A DNA stretch of 40,450 nt from Pirellulaceae bacterium (GTDB taxonomy: Bacteria; Planctomycetota; Planctomycetia; Pirellulales; Pirellulaceae), in the NCBI GenBank assembly GCA_028280445.1, contig JANQLU010000100.1:1-40450 (forward strand), given 5' to 3'. Positions 8,869 to 17,408 of the stretch are shown here, piece after piece. Position numbers and translations under genes: made by a program. Within the stretch, counting starts at the first letter, position 1. Every line of letters begins with the position of its first letter. Under the pieces are notes generated by a model, which had not been told where the DNA came from, did not search any database, and worked only from the letters and a program-made list of their open reading frames with translations.

Positions 8869-11706
8869 ATGATCAACAAAAGTTTTATTCTGTTACCCTG
8901 TCATAGCCTGGAAGATTTCCCGGTTTTCCACACCGGCGACGACGCCTCAAGTATCTTGGCGAGCTGGACGGCGCTTTGGAACCCGCATTTGATTTCACTC
9001 CATGGCAAAACTCCCCCCTGGCATCGAGTCGATGAACCTCCGGAAGATTCCAGCAACGCCATTGTGTTCATTCCCACCATTTCCGTTGAGCAATTGCCGA
9101 CCGGTTTCGCGGATCGTCTGAAAGAACAAGAGTCGATTGCGATACGTGCAATGACTTGTCGTGATGCCATCAACGAAAAAGTGCTGTCAGCCATCGGATT
9201 GGATCCCACCGAAAGTCGAATAACGCACGAGTTGTGCCAAGATTTTTTTGCACTGGGCTACGTGTATCTCCAGGTTCAATTGATGGCGCGAATGTTGCGA
9301 TACACCAGTTATCTGGACGACGTCCAATTTGAAAACCTGTTGGTCAAAGCGGCCAAGTGCTTTGTCGAACAAGATGATGCGGGTGCCCAAGATCAATTGA
9401 GTAAATGTTTCGATCTGTTGTGTGAGGAACGCAATCGGTTTTATCCCATGGACGCCTACCTGATGGATTTGGTTCTGGTTGCTCCCACCACGGCTGGCAA
9501 AAGCTTTCGCCACGAGCTAGAGCAGGGTGGCAAAAAGAATTTTTTGATTAGCGGACAAACACTCAACGAAATCGAACAACGAAACGCGGAATCTTTCGAG
9601 TTGCTCGCTTCAAAAACGCCAGAACAAATTAACGTCGTTTCCGGACAATACGCCGAGCTGCCAACCCAGCTGTTGTCCATTGAAAATGTCTATCAGCAAT
9701 TGCAGCGTGGAATCGATTCCCTGCAAGAACTCGGCGCAGCATTTACACAACAGCCCAAAATTTTCGCGCGGCGAAGATTTGGCCTCGGTAATCGCTTGCC
9801 CAGTTTGTTAGACGGATTTGGATTCGTTGGTGCGATTCACGCAACTTTCGACGAAGGGTATTTTCCCGAAGGCTCGCATCCCAACATCAATTGGGAAGGG
9901 GTTGATGGCGATTCGATCAACGCGGTCGGGCGAACACCGATTTCTGCCGAGTCTCCTGACGCTTTTTTGAATCTGGGCGTGACCATCGGCGAATCACTCG
10001 ATTCAGCTCACACCGCGTCTCTCGTTTTCGCGCACTGGCCCAATCAGTGTTGTCCGTGGTACGACGATCTACGGCGGGCCAGTCGCTACGCAGACGTATT
10101 GGGCACCTTCGTGACTTGCGGAGATTATTTTTCACAAATCGAAGACCCAGGGTTCGGCGAAGAGTTTACGGCCGATCAATACTCAACACCGTTTCTGAAA
10201 CAGGCCGTCATTCGGGGTAAGGCCGATCCCATTTCAAAATGGATTCGTTATTGGCAAATCGACAATGACCTCAATTCGGCAAATTCGGCTGAAAACTTGG
10301 CGCTCTGTCTTGGCACAACGCTCGACGACCAATCGACCGTTGCCGAGCTCCGATTTCGTAACGCAATGACTGTCGACGGCAATGAGACTTCGAACAAAGT
10401 CGAGGATGTTCAAACCGCCACGCAGTCGTCATTGGATGCTATGAAAACAGCGGTATCCCAATCGGGCGATCAGGAAAGTTTACTCGTTGTGAATCCTCAT
10501 GCTTTTCCACGTCGCGTCGTTGTGGATTGCAAGGCGGCCGGAATGGCCGGGCCAATTGCTGTTGAAAAACCCGTTTACGCTTATGACAAATCTGCCGGCC
10601 TGGCTGTTGTCGACGTACCGTCTTGTGGATTCGCCGAACTGGTCGCAGGTTCGAGCCGGAATAAAAACCGATCGCAAATTTCGCTGGCCGAAGATGAAAT
10701 TTTGCGCAATGAATTTTTTGAACTCAAAATTGATTCGCGTACAGGCGGGATCAAATCGATTCATCGCTACGATCAACGTGGCAATTTGTTTTCGCAACAA
10801 ATTTCGATGCGTTGCCGCTCGGCAAAACAAAGCCGCGATGGAGGGTTTGTCTACGCCAAGATGCAAGCCGAATCGATTGCTGTATCGCAACGTAACGATG
10901 TGTGCGCCGAAATCCAATCGCAAGGTTTGCTTGTTCTCGAACCTGAAGATCCGGGCGGCGACGAAAACGTTAAACGGCTGGCCGAATTCAAACAGAGCAT
11001 CAAAGTCGTCCGAGGCTCTCGAGTGCTGGAATGCGAGGTTGAATTAAATCCGATCGAGATGCCCAAAAAAGATCCCTGGAACAGCTACTACTGTCTGCGA
11101 TTTGCCTGGCCGATGGAATCGGCGGCGATACGTCGCAGCGTCAATGGTTCTCCCAATACCACGCCCGAAAACAGGTTCGAGGCCCCGCAGTACGTCGAAA
11201 TCGATGACGCAGAAAATTGTGTTACGGTTTTGACAAATGGCTTGCCATATCATCGGCGCGTCGGCTATCGACATCTGGATTCCATATTGATGACGGCCAA
11301 CGAATCGGCTCGGCGATTTCGTTTTGGTATTGGCGTCAATATCAAAAACCCTTTTCAGTCGGCAATCGAATTTGCAACACCGCAACCTGTTTTCAAAACC
11401 ACGACCTCCAAAACAAAATCTCATTCAGCTTTTCTGTTTCATTTCGACAATCGATGCATCGTTGCGACAAATTGGGAGGCCATACAGTCTGCTGACGGAC
11501 AAGTAAGCGGTGTCCGATTGCGGCTGCTGGAAACCCAAAATCGAAGTGGGCAAGTGACGATTACGGCACCGTTTGAAATTCAGAAAGCGGCGCAAACGGA
11601 TTTTACAGGGAAATTGGTTAACGACGGAAAAATCGCAGATGGCAACGCTGTTTTCGATTTTGTTGCCAACGCCTATTTCCAAGTCGAATTGATTTGGCGA
11701 ACATAA
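8869..11706 (+). CDS. GH38-like (alpha-mannosidase-superfamily) protein
   Basis: 945 residues from the ATG at 8869; a TTG immediately before it (8866) could also be read in frame. The C-terminal third carries the best signature: RNEFFELKIDSRTGGIKSI (about residues 615-633) is the opening strand pattern of the GH38 C-terminal beta domain, and NPHAFPRRVVVD (about 543-554) matches the preceding linker strand. The N-terminal half has the mixed alpha/beta character of the GH38/GH57 catalytic barrel, with FGFVGAIHATFDEGYFPEG (about 320-338). I could not identify the usual zinc-binding His/Asp set or nucleophile motif, so activity on mannosides is uncertain. No signal peptide is evident, suggesting a cytoplasmic location. 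It is followed seven bases later by cmk, so it probably heads an operon with unrelated housekeeping genes. Confidence 0.65.
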   Translation: MINKSFILLPCHSLEDFPVFHTGDDASSILASWTALWNPHLISLHGKTPPWHRVDEPPEDSSNAIVFIPTISVEQLPTGFADRLKEQESIAIRAMTCRDAINEKVLSAIGLDPTESRITHELCQDFFALGYVYLQVQLMARMLRYTSYLDDVQFENLLVKAAKCFVEQDDAGAQDQLSKCFDLLCEERNRFYPMDAYLMDLVLVAPTTAGKSFRHELEQGGKKNFLISGQTLNEIEQRNAESFELLASKTPEQINVVSGQYAELPTQLLSIENVYQQLQRGIDSLQELGAAFTQQPKIFARRRFGLGNRLPSLLDGFGFVGAIHATFDEGYFPEGSHPNINWEGVDGDSINAVGRTPISAESPDAFLNLGVTIGESLDSAHTASLVFAHWPNQCCPWYDDLRRASRYADVLGTFVTCGDYFSQIEDPGFGEEFTADQYSTPFLKQAVIRGKADPISKWIRYWQIDNDLNSANSAENLALCLGTTLDDQSTVAELRFRNAMTVDGNETSNKVEDVQTATQSSLDAMKTAVSQSGDQESLLVVNPHAFPRRVVVDCKAAGMAGPIAVEKPVYAYDKSAGLAVVDVPSCGFAELVAGSSRNKNRSQISLAEDEILRNEFFELKIDSRTGGIKSIHRYDQRGNLFSQQISMRCRSAKQSRDGGFVYAKMQAESIAVSQRNDVCAEIQSQGLLVLEPEDPGGDENVKRLAEFKQSIKVVRGSRVLECEVELNPIEMPKKDPWNSYYCLRFAWPMESAAIRRSVNGSPNTTPENRFEAPQYVEIDDAENCVTVLTNGLPYHRRVGYRHLDSILMTANESARRFRFGIGVNIKNPFQSAIEFATPQPVFKTTTSKTKSHSAFLFHFDNRCIVATNWEAIQSADGQVSGVRLRLLETQNRSGQVTITAPFEIQKAAQTDFTGKLVNDGKIADGNAVFDFVANAYFQVELIWRT

Positions 11707-11713
11707 CGGTGTC

Positions 11714-12382
11714 ATGATCATAACTATCGACGGGCCTGCAGGTGCCGGTAAAAGTACAGTTGCACGTGAATTAGCGGCGCGGCTCGGATTCGACTTTCTC
11801 GATACCGGGGCGATGTATCGGGCTGTCGCGTGGCTTTCCCTCCATGAAAACCTGGTGCCATCGGATTCAGGATTTTCGCAACTCTTGAGCAATGTCGAAA
11901 TCGAAATTCGAGGCAAACGCATCTGGATCAACCAGATCGAGGTGACGGAATCCATTCGAACAGCTCAGGTCAACAATCAAGTATCATTGATCGCTGATGA
12001 TGAGCAAGTTCGACAATTGCTCACCGAGCAGCAACGTGAAATCGCCGCCGACGGTGATTTTGTCTGCGAGGGCCGCGATCAAGGAACGGTGGTGTTTCCG
12101 GAATCTCGCTGCAAATTCTTTTTGACGGCATCTCCCGAAGTGCGGGCCAAGCGGCGCGCCAGTGAAATCAATGCCGATGGAGAATCGGTCACCATTCATG
12201 AAATCCTGCAACAACAAATCGAGCGCGACCAACGAGATCAAACACGAAAGATCGGGCGATTATTAAAAGCCGATGACGCGGTTGAAATAATTACCGATGG
12301 CATGGAGCTGGATGAAGTGATCGATGCAGTCGAACGAATTGCCCGTGAAAAACTTAAACTTCCCGAATCGCAATCATCATGA
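11714..12382 (+). CDS. cmk: Cytidylate kinase
   Basis: 222 residues, the normal size for bacterial cytidylate kinase, which phosphorylates CMP and dCMP with ATP in pyrimidine salvage and DNA precursor supply. The P-loop GPAGAGKST is at residues 7-15, followed by LDTGAMYRAVA, the nucleotide-monophosphate binding segment. EGRDQGTVVFPES carries the substrate-contact region (GRDIGTVVFP in many homologues, with Gln replacing Ile here). RRASE and ERDQRDQTR form the lid and adenine-side Arg cluster. It starts seven bases after the GH38-like gene and its stop overlaps the next start in an ATGA, so translation of the three genes is probably coupled. A cmk-plsC neighbourhood is common in several bacterial phyla. 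Confidence 0.96.
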   Translation: MIITIDGPAGAGKSTVARELAARLGFDFLDTGAMYRAVAWLSLHENLVPSDSGFSQLLSNVEIEIRGKRIWINQIEVTESIRTAQVNNQVSLIADDEQVRQLLTEQQREIAADGDFVCEGRDQGTVVFPESRCKFFLTASPEVRAKRRASEINADGESVTIHEILQQQIERDQRDQTRKIGRLLKADDAVEIITDGMELDEVIDAVERIAREKLKLPESQSS

Positions 12383-13119
12383 ACGCCAGACAGGTCGACA
12401 ACCCGAAAACCGACAACCCACATTTGCGAAGCTGGGTCGAGCGATTTGGTTATCGAGTGCTGCGCCGAATGACTCAAATGTGGTTCCTGTTGTTTTACAA
12501 AGTCCGCGCATTTGGACGAGAGAATTTCCCCGCCGAAGGTGCCGCGCTGATCTGTTCAAATCACCAAAGCCATTATGACCCGCTACTGGTTGGCCATATC
12601 TGCAGACGAAGAATGAATTACGTGGCGCGGAAAACGCTTTTCAAATTCAAACCGTTTGCCATCATCATTAATTTCCTGGATGCCATCCCACTGGATAAAA
12701 GCGGCATGGGAATCGCTGGCATCAAGGAAACGATCAAACGTTTGAAGCGCGGCGAATTTGTTTTGATTTTCCCGGAAGGCACGCGTTGTTTTGACGGAGA
12801 GATCGCCGATTTTCATGAAGGCTTTGTCGTGATCGCGCGGCGGACCAAAACGACGATTGTTCCCGTTGGTTTCGACGGAGCATTTCACGCTTGGCCGCGC
12901 AGCCGGCCTTATCCGCTGCCCGGCAAAATCGCGTTGTCAGTCGGAGAGCCCATTACCTACGAGCAATACAAAGATCTGACCGACAAAGAAGTCGCAAATT
13001 TGCTGCGCGAACGAATCACAATCGAATTCGAACGTGCCCGCCGATCAGTCGGCTATAAAGTCGCACCTCAAGCTATCGACGATGCCCGCAATGGTAACGA
13101 CGATCCGCCTCAAGATTGA
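12379..13119 (+). CDS. plsC: 1-acyl-sn-glycerol-3-phosphate acyltransferase (PlsC family)
   Basis: 246 residues with the two diagnostic acyltransferase blocks: NHQSHYDP (residues 61-68, the catalytic HX4D) and FPEGTR (131-136, phosphate binding). A hydrophobic stretch near MWFLLFY (34-40) probably sits on the membrane. The enzyme family transfers a second acyl chain to lysophosphatidic acid to make phosphatidic acid at the inner membrane. The start overlaps the cmk stop by four bases. Its last 10 bases overlap the end of a small convergent ORF. Exact acyl donor and acceptor cannot be read from sequence, and some family members act on other lysolipids. Confidence 0.9.
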   Translation: MNARQVDNPKTDNPHLRSWVERFGYRVLRRMTQMWFLLFYKVRAFGRENFPAEGAALICSNHQSHYDPLLVGHICRRRMNYVARKTLFKFKPFAIIINFLDAIPLDKSGMGIAGIKETIKRLKRGEFVLIFPEGTRCFDGEIADFHEGFVVIARRTKTTIVPVGFDGAFHAWPRSRPYPLPGKIALSVGEPITYEQYKDLTDKEVANLLRERITIEFERARRSVGYKVAPQAIDDARNGNDDPPQD

Positions 13120-13229
13120 AAACTTGGCAACAAATAGTAAAAGTACCAGGTAAATAATCCAATGGCGATCGCTGCAACGATGATCCCAAAGATGATGACG
13201 ACAATCGGGTTTTTGAATCCGTAATACAT
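13110..13229 (-). CDS. Putative 39-residue membrane protein
   Basis: Short reading frame MYYGFKNPIVVIIFGIIVAA ... LLPSFQS. A positively charged/polar N-terminus is followed by one long hydrophobic helix (about residues 9-27) and an aromatic WYFYY segment, then a short polar tail. This is the composition of a genuine single-span small protein rather than random sequence, and the codons resemble those of neighbours. Its stop overlaps the plsC stop convergently by 10 bp. I see no clear ribosome binding site or terminator, which lowers confidence. Function unknown. It occupies what would otherwise be an unexplained 240-bp gap before the gamma-glutamyltransferase gene. Confidence 0.5.
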   Translation of the reverse strand: MYYGFKNPIVVIIFGIIVAAIAIGLFTWYFYYLLPSFQS

Positions 13230-13360
13230 GACAATCTGTTAGACAATTTACGACGTAATTCTAGCGCGGTGAAAATCCCCAGCGCAAGTTCTCGAAATCA
13301 CGATTGCTGTATGTTAACCTGTCAGACGCGCCCCGTGCAAATTTCAAACAGAGCAATGGT

Positions 13361-15085
13361 ATGAAAAAACGATTCAATTTGACGACAGCTGTTGGTTTGG
13401 CGACCTTGATTCTATCAACCGTTCATCACGCCAGTGCCCAGGATCGAATCACCGGCAAAAATTTCGCCACCCGCTCCGAAGTCATCGCGAAAAACGGAAT
13501 GGCTGCAACCAGCCAACCATTGGCGACACAAGTGGCAATCGACATTTTGAAAAAAGGCGGTTCGGCAATCGATGCCACCATTGCAGCTAACGCAACACTC
13601 GGTTTGATGGAGCCGACTGGAAACGGCATCGGCGGCGATTTGTTTGCCATCGTCTGGGATGCCAAAACCAAAAAATTGTATGGGCTCAACGCATCGGGAC
13701 GTTCGCCCAAAAGCTTGAGTATGGAGAAATTGAAAGAGATTCTCGATGCGCGCGGGCAAAAACGAATTCCAGCTCTGGGACCATTGCCGGTCAGTGTTCC
13801 CGGATGTGTCGACGGTTGGTTTGAATTGCACAAAAAATTTGGCAAGCTGCCAATGGAACAGGTCCTGGCTCCGGCGGTCAACTATGCCCGCGACGGCTTC
13901 CCCGTTTCAGAATTGATCGCCTATTATTGGAATCGCAGTCGATTTTTAGCTCGCTATCCCGGTTTTCCTGAAACGTTTTTACCCAACGGAAAGGCGCCAG
14001 CCAAAGGAGAAATTTTCAAAAACCCGATGTTGGCCAATACTCTGGAACGCATCGGTAAAGAAGGACGCGACGTTTTCTACAAAGGCGATTTTGCCAAAAC
14101 GATTTCAAAGTTTATGAAAGACAATGGTGGATATCTTTCGTACGAGGATCTTGCAACACACAAAAGCCAATGGGTCGAACCGGTTTCGTCCAATTATCGT
14201 GGATACGATGTTTGGGAATTGCCGCCCAACGGACAAGGCATTGCGGCGTTACAAATTTTGAATGTGATGGAAGGTTATGACGTTGCCAAATTTGGATTCG
14301 GCAGTGTGGATCATTTGCATTTTTTCCTCGAAGCCAAAAAACTGGCGTTCGCCGATCGGTCCAAGTTTTATGCCGACCCCGAATTTAACAAGATTCCCGT
14401 CGCGTCGTTGATCTCCAAAGAATATGCCAAAAAACAACGGCGTCGAATCAGTCCCAGGCGAGCAGCACGTGCGGATCGTCCTGGAAACCCCGCACTCAAT
14501 CATGGAGACACAATTTATTTGACCGTCGCTGACAAAGATCGCAATATCATCTCACTCATCCAAAGTAATTATCGTGGCATGGGTTCAGGGATGTGCCCTC
14601 CGGGACTTGGATTCTGTCTGCAGGACCGCGGCGAATTGTTCGATATGCAGCCGGGCAGATTCAATTCCTACGCACCCGGCAAACGTCCCTTTCATACCAT
14701 CATTCCGGCATTTGTGACCAAAGATGGTAAACCATTTTTGAGTTTCGGGGTGATGGGCGGCGCCACACAACCTCAAGCCCACGCCCAAATCATTATGAAC
14801 ATCGTTGATTTTAGAATGAATATTCAGGAAGCGGGCGATGCACCACGTTTGATCCATTCCGGTTCATCACAACCAACCGGTGAACGGATGACCGATGGCG
14901 GTGTCGTGCAAATGGAGTCAGGGTTTGGCTACGAAACAATTCGCGGATTGATGGGTCGTGGACACAAAATTCAATTTGCCCGCGGACCTTATGGCGGTTA
15001 CCAAGCGATCATGTATGACGCCAAAAACAATGTCTATTACGGCGCCAGTGAATCCCGCAAAGACGGACAGGCCGCCGGTTATTAA
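13361..15085 (+). CDS. ggt: Gamma-glutamyltransferase, exported
   Basis: 574 residues from the ATG at 13361. This start gives a clean signal peptide (MKKRF, hydrophobic core, cleavage near ASA-QD); an in-frame ATG at 13304 would add 19 residues that spoil it. The family is an N-terminal nucleophile hydrolase that self-cleaves into two subunits and removes or transfers the gamma-glutamyl group of glutathione in the periplasm. Visible blocks: GMAATSQPLAT and GGSAIDATIAANATLGL in the large subunit, NGIGGDLFAIVWD, and the cleavage region NHGDTIYLTVADK with Thr about residue 384 as predicted nucleophile. Small-subunit motifs include MGSGMCPPGLGFCLQD and VMGGATQPQAHAQ. The canonical TTH before the strand is replaced by HGDT, a variation seen in more distant members. 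Confidence 0.92.
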   Translation: MKKRFNLTTAVGLATLILSTVHHASAQDRITGKNFATRSEVIAKNGMAATSQPLATQVAIDILKKGGSAIDATIAANATLGLMEPTGNGIGGDLFAIVWDAKTKKLYGLNASGRSPKSLSMEKLKEILDARGQKRIPALGPLPVSVPGCVDGWFELHKKFGKLPMEQVLAPAVNYARDGFPVSELIAYYWNRSRFLARYPGFPETFLPNGKAPAKGEIFKNPMLANTLERIGKEGRDVFYKGDFAKTISKFMKDNGGYLSYEDLATHKSQWVEPVSSNYRGYDVWELPPNGQGIAALQILNVMEGYDVAKFGFGSVDHLHFFLEAKKLAFADRSKFYADPEFNKIPVASLISKEYAKKQRRRISPRRAARADRPGNPALNHGDTIYLTVADKDRNIISLIQSNYRGMGSGMCPPGLGFCLQDRGELFDMQPGRFNSYAPGKRPFHTIIPAFVTKDGKPFLSFGVMGGATQPQAHAQIIMNIVDFRMNIQEAGDAPRLIHSGSSQPTGERMTDGGVVQMESGFGYETIRGLMGRGHKIQFARGPYGGYQAIMYDAKNNVYYGASESRKDGQAAGY

Positions 15086-15088
15086 AAT

Positions 15089-15110
15089 GTTGGGCCGGTT
15101 CCTACCGGTC
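15089..15110 (+). repeat. GGCCGGT palindromic repeat, copy 2
   Basis: GTTGGGCCGGTTCCTACCGG and the next two bases match the 22-bp consensus at 20 positions. It begins three bases after the ggt stop codon and forms a short hairpin. Confidence 0.75.
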
Positions 15111-15114
15111 AAAC

Positions 15115-15192
15115 AATCGTAACCCGAAGCGTAAGCGAGGGACGTAGGTTAGCTGTACTCGCGGTCCCTCGCTCACGCTTCGGGTTACGATT
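15115..15192. repeat. Long REP-type inverted repeat (CGAAGCG core), pair 1
   Basis: Two 29-base arms (15115-15143 and 15164-15192) are reverse complements with a single mismatch, separated by 20 bases. The arms contain AACCCGAAGCGTAAGCGAGG. Between the convergent ggt and nadE genes it could end transcription from both sides, but there is no T-run of terminator type; the arm sequence recurs at 38913-38969. Size and palindromy are those of a REP doublet mobilised by a RAYT-type transposase. Confidence 0.85.
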
Positions 15193-15204
15193 TGTCGAAA
15201 TCAT

Positions 15205-17178
15205 TCATTCCAGTTCACCCAACTCTTCTTCGAACCCACCTGACAATATGGGAAACCGGCACCACGTTTTGGGATCGAGGTTTTCATCGTCTAAATGGAA
15301 TGATGGAGCATAGCGCTCGCGTTTCCATTGGTTGCGTGAAAACAGTCGGAAGAATCGTTTGGTCCAACCCACCAAAATCTCGTCGGATACATCGGCATAG
15401 TCGACTTTCAGGTGTCGCAACACTTGATCCGGTGTCAATTTATCTCGAATCGCCAAACGCTCGATATAATCGAGGACCGGGTAGGGCATCAAGTCCGCTT
15501 CGTCAGTTTGCTTGTCCGCCAAGGGCCGGAGTTCGGCGGTCGGTTGTTGGACGTTGACGGAATTCAAAGCGGCGATGTTGCCAACGCTCATCGGCCCATC
15601 GGTTTCGATCCATCGCAACCACTGGCGCAAAAACGCTTTGTCAATTCCAGCAATCGGTGAAAGGCCCCCGCTGGTGTCTCCATCCATGGTTGCATACCCG
15701 ACAGCGGCTTCGCTGCGATTGCTGGTACTGAGCAACAGCGCATTTTTGATATTTGCCAACATCCAAACTCCAGGCGCGCGAACACGCGCCTGGATGTTTT
15801 GTAATGCAATATCGTCGGTGTCCCATTTCAGCCGTCGTTGGAGCGCCCGCTCGATCATTTGGACGTAGTCGTCCACCAACGAATCAACATCGAAAAAATA
15901 ATGTGTTGAATGGATTGCCGAAGCGACATCGACCGCGGCATTTTTGGTGACGTCTGAACTGTTTTTGGTTGCCTGGTAGACAGTCGTGATCATCTGCCTG
16001 GTGAATGCCTGAACAGAATCGCATCCCGACGCGAATTTGCAATGAGCGAATCGTCCTTTAATTCCATCAATACCGATTTGTTGCTCGGCAAACTGTAACA
16101 TCAGGGCTGACAAAACGGCGACCGCCGTTGAATCGGCGCCACCGCTCAATGAAATGACGACTCCACTGGAACGGCTTTTGCGAACATAGTCGAACAATGC
16201 CAAACTGACCGCGCGTGAAAATTCCTCTTCCTTGATTGTCGTTGACGACTCCCAAGGCTCAACTTCAAAAACATTTTTTTCCATTTCCGCTTTAGGAAAC
16301 TGAAACTCGACTGAAACGACATCCGACTCATCGCCATCGACATCCGGTTCAAAACTGCCGGTTCGAGCACGGACAACTCGGGTGGAATCAACATCGACAA
16401 CCGCCGTTGTAATATTTTGACGCTGGTAAGAAAAACGGACTCCCTCGGCGACCATTTTTCCGCCGCATGCGATCATTGCGTCGCCATCATAAATCGCCCG
16501 TCCCGCTTCGTTGCCCAACAGATTGGCGTAGACATAGGTGACATGAAACGCCCGCGATCCTTCGAGCACAAACCGCTTTCGAACCTCGGTTTTTCCAAAT
16601 GCAAAATGACTGGCACTGGGATTGAGCAAAATATCTGCACCGCGCGAAGCCAGACTGCTGCCGGGCCGCGTACCAACCCAAGCGTCCTCGCAAATCTCAA
16701 AACCTAATCGAATCCCGCCGACGTCAAACAAATAATCGCCCAACGGATATTCCACGCCATCGATCTCAATTTGAGCTTGAATGCCATCTGGCCAGCGTTT
16801 GAACCACCGAGGTTCGTAGTGGATGCCGTCGCCCGCCAAATGTTGCTTGGCCACAAATCCCGCAATCTGTTTGTCGACGATCAGACAGGCCGTGTTGAAA
16901 AGCCCGCCAGCGTACATCAACGGCAAACCAACCGAGACGACCATCCCACCGGTTTTCGGCAAAATTTCATTCAGTTTTTCGATGGCCGTTGCCTGAATTC
17001 CCGGGCTCATAAACGCATCTTCACAGCCGTATCCCGTAATGCACAATTCGGGCAAGCAGAGAATGGTTGCGGAAACCGACCGGGCGTTATCGATGGCGTC
17101 GAGAATGTTTTGAATATTATTCGACCAATCGAAAGGCGTTTGGTTGAGTGTGCCCGCGGCAACTTTGACCAGCTTCAT
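15205..17178 (-). CDS. nadE: Glutamine-dependent NAD(+) synthetase
   Basis: 657 residues from the ATG at 17178, which places KVAAGTLNQTPFDW at the N-terminus as in the family; an in-frame ATG at 17292 would add 38 unrelated residues. The enzyme makes NAD from nicotinic acid adenine dinucleotide, ATP and glutamine-derived ammonia. The N-terminal nitrilase-fold amidase shows the catalytic triad in LPELCITGYG (Glu), KQHLAGDGIHYEPRWF (Lys) and FEICEDAW (Cys). The C-terminal synthetase has the ATP-pyrophosphatase loop SLSGGADSTAVA and the STSNRSEAAVGYAT, DTSGGLSPIAGIDK blocks. The length is that of the fused glutaminase-synthetase form. Monocistronic, convergent with ggt and divergent from the zinc-ribbon gene. 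Confidence 0.96.
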   Translation of the reverse strand: MKLVKVAAGTLNQTPFDWSNNIQNILDAIDNARSVSATILCLPELCITGYGCEDAFMSPGIQATAIEKLNEILPKTGGMVVSVGLPLMYAGGLFNTACLIVDKQIAGFVAKQHLAGDGIHYEPRWFKRWPDGIQAQIEIDGVEYPLGDYLFDVGGIRLGFEICEDAWVGTRPGSSLASRGADILLNPSASHFAFGKTEVRKRFVLEGSRAFHVTYVYANLLGNEAGRAIYDGDAMIACGGKMVAEGVRFSYQRQNITTAVVDVDSTRVVRARTGSFEPDVDGDESDVVSVEFQFPKAEMEKNVFEVEPWESSTTIKEEEFSRAVSLALFDYVRKSRSSGVVISLSGGADSTAVAVLSALMLQFAEQQIGIDGIKGRFAHCKFASGCDSVQAFTRQMITTVYQATKNSSDVTKNAAVDVASAIHSTHYFFDVDSLVDDYVQMIERALQRRLKWDTDDIALQNIQARVRAPGVWMLANIKNALLLSTSNRSEAAVGYATMDGDTSGGLSPIAGIDKAFLRQWLRWIETDGPMSVGNIAALNSVNVQQPTAELRPLADKQTDEADLMPYPVLDYIERLAIRDKLTPDQVLRHLKVDYADVSDEILVGWTKRFFRLFSRNQWKRERYAPSFHLDDENLDPKTWCRFPILSGGFEEELGELE

Positions 17179-17408
17179 GGAGGTATCGCTGAATAGAACT
17201 CGAAATCTTGGCAACAATTCTTGCAAGTCGGCAAGATTGTTGAATTTATTCAATCTTACCTGCTTGCCCTGACTGAACAAGTTGACGAACAAATCTTGTT
17301 TTCAGCCGACGAATTGACTCGTTGAGCCTATAATAATACGAATCGATTCTGCAAAATGAACATATCGAATTCGTCAATTTCAGTCGGCATTGTTGGAGAT
17401 GCAAAATT

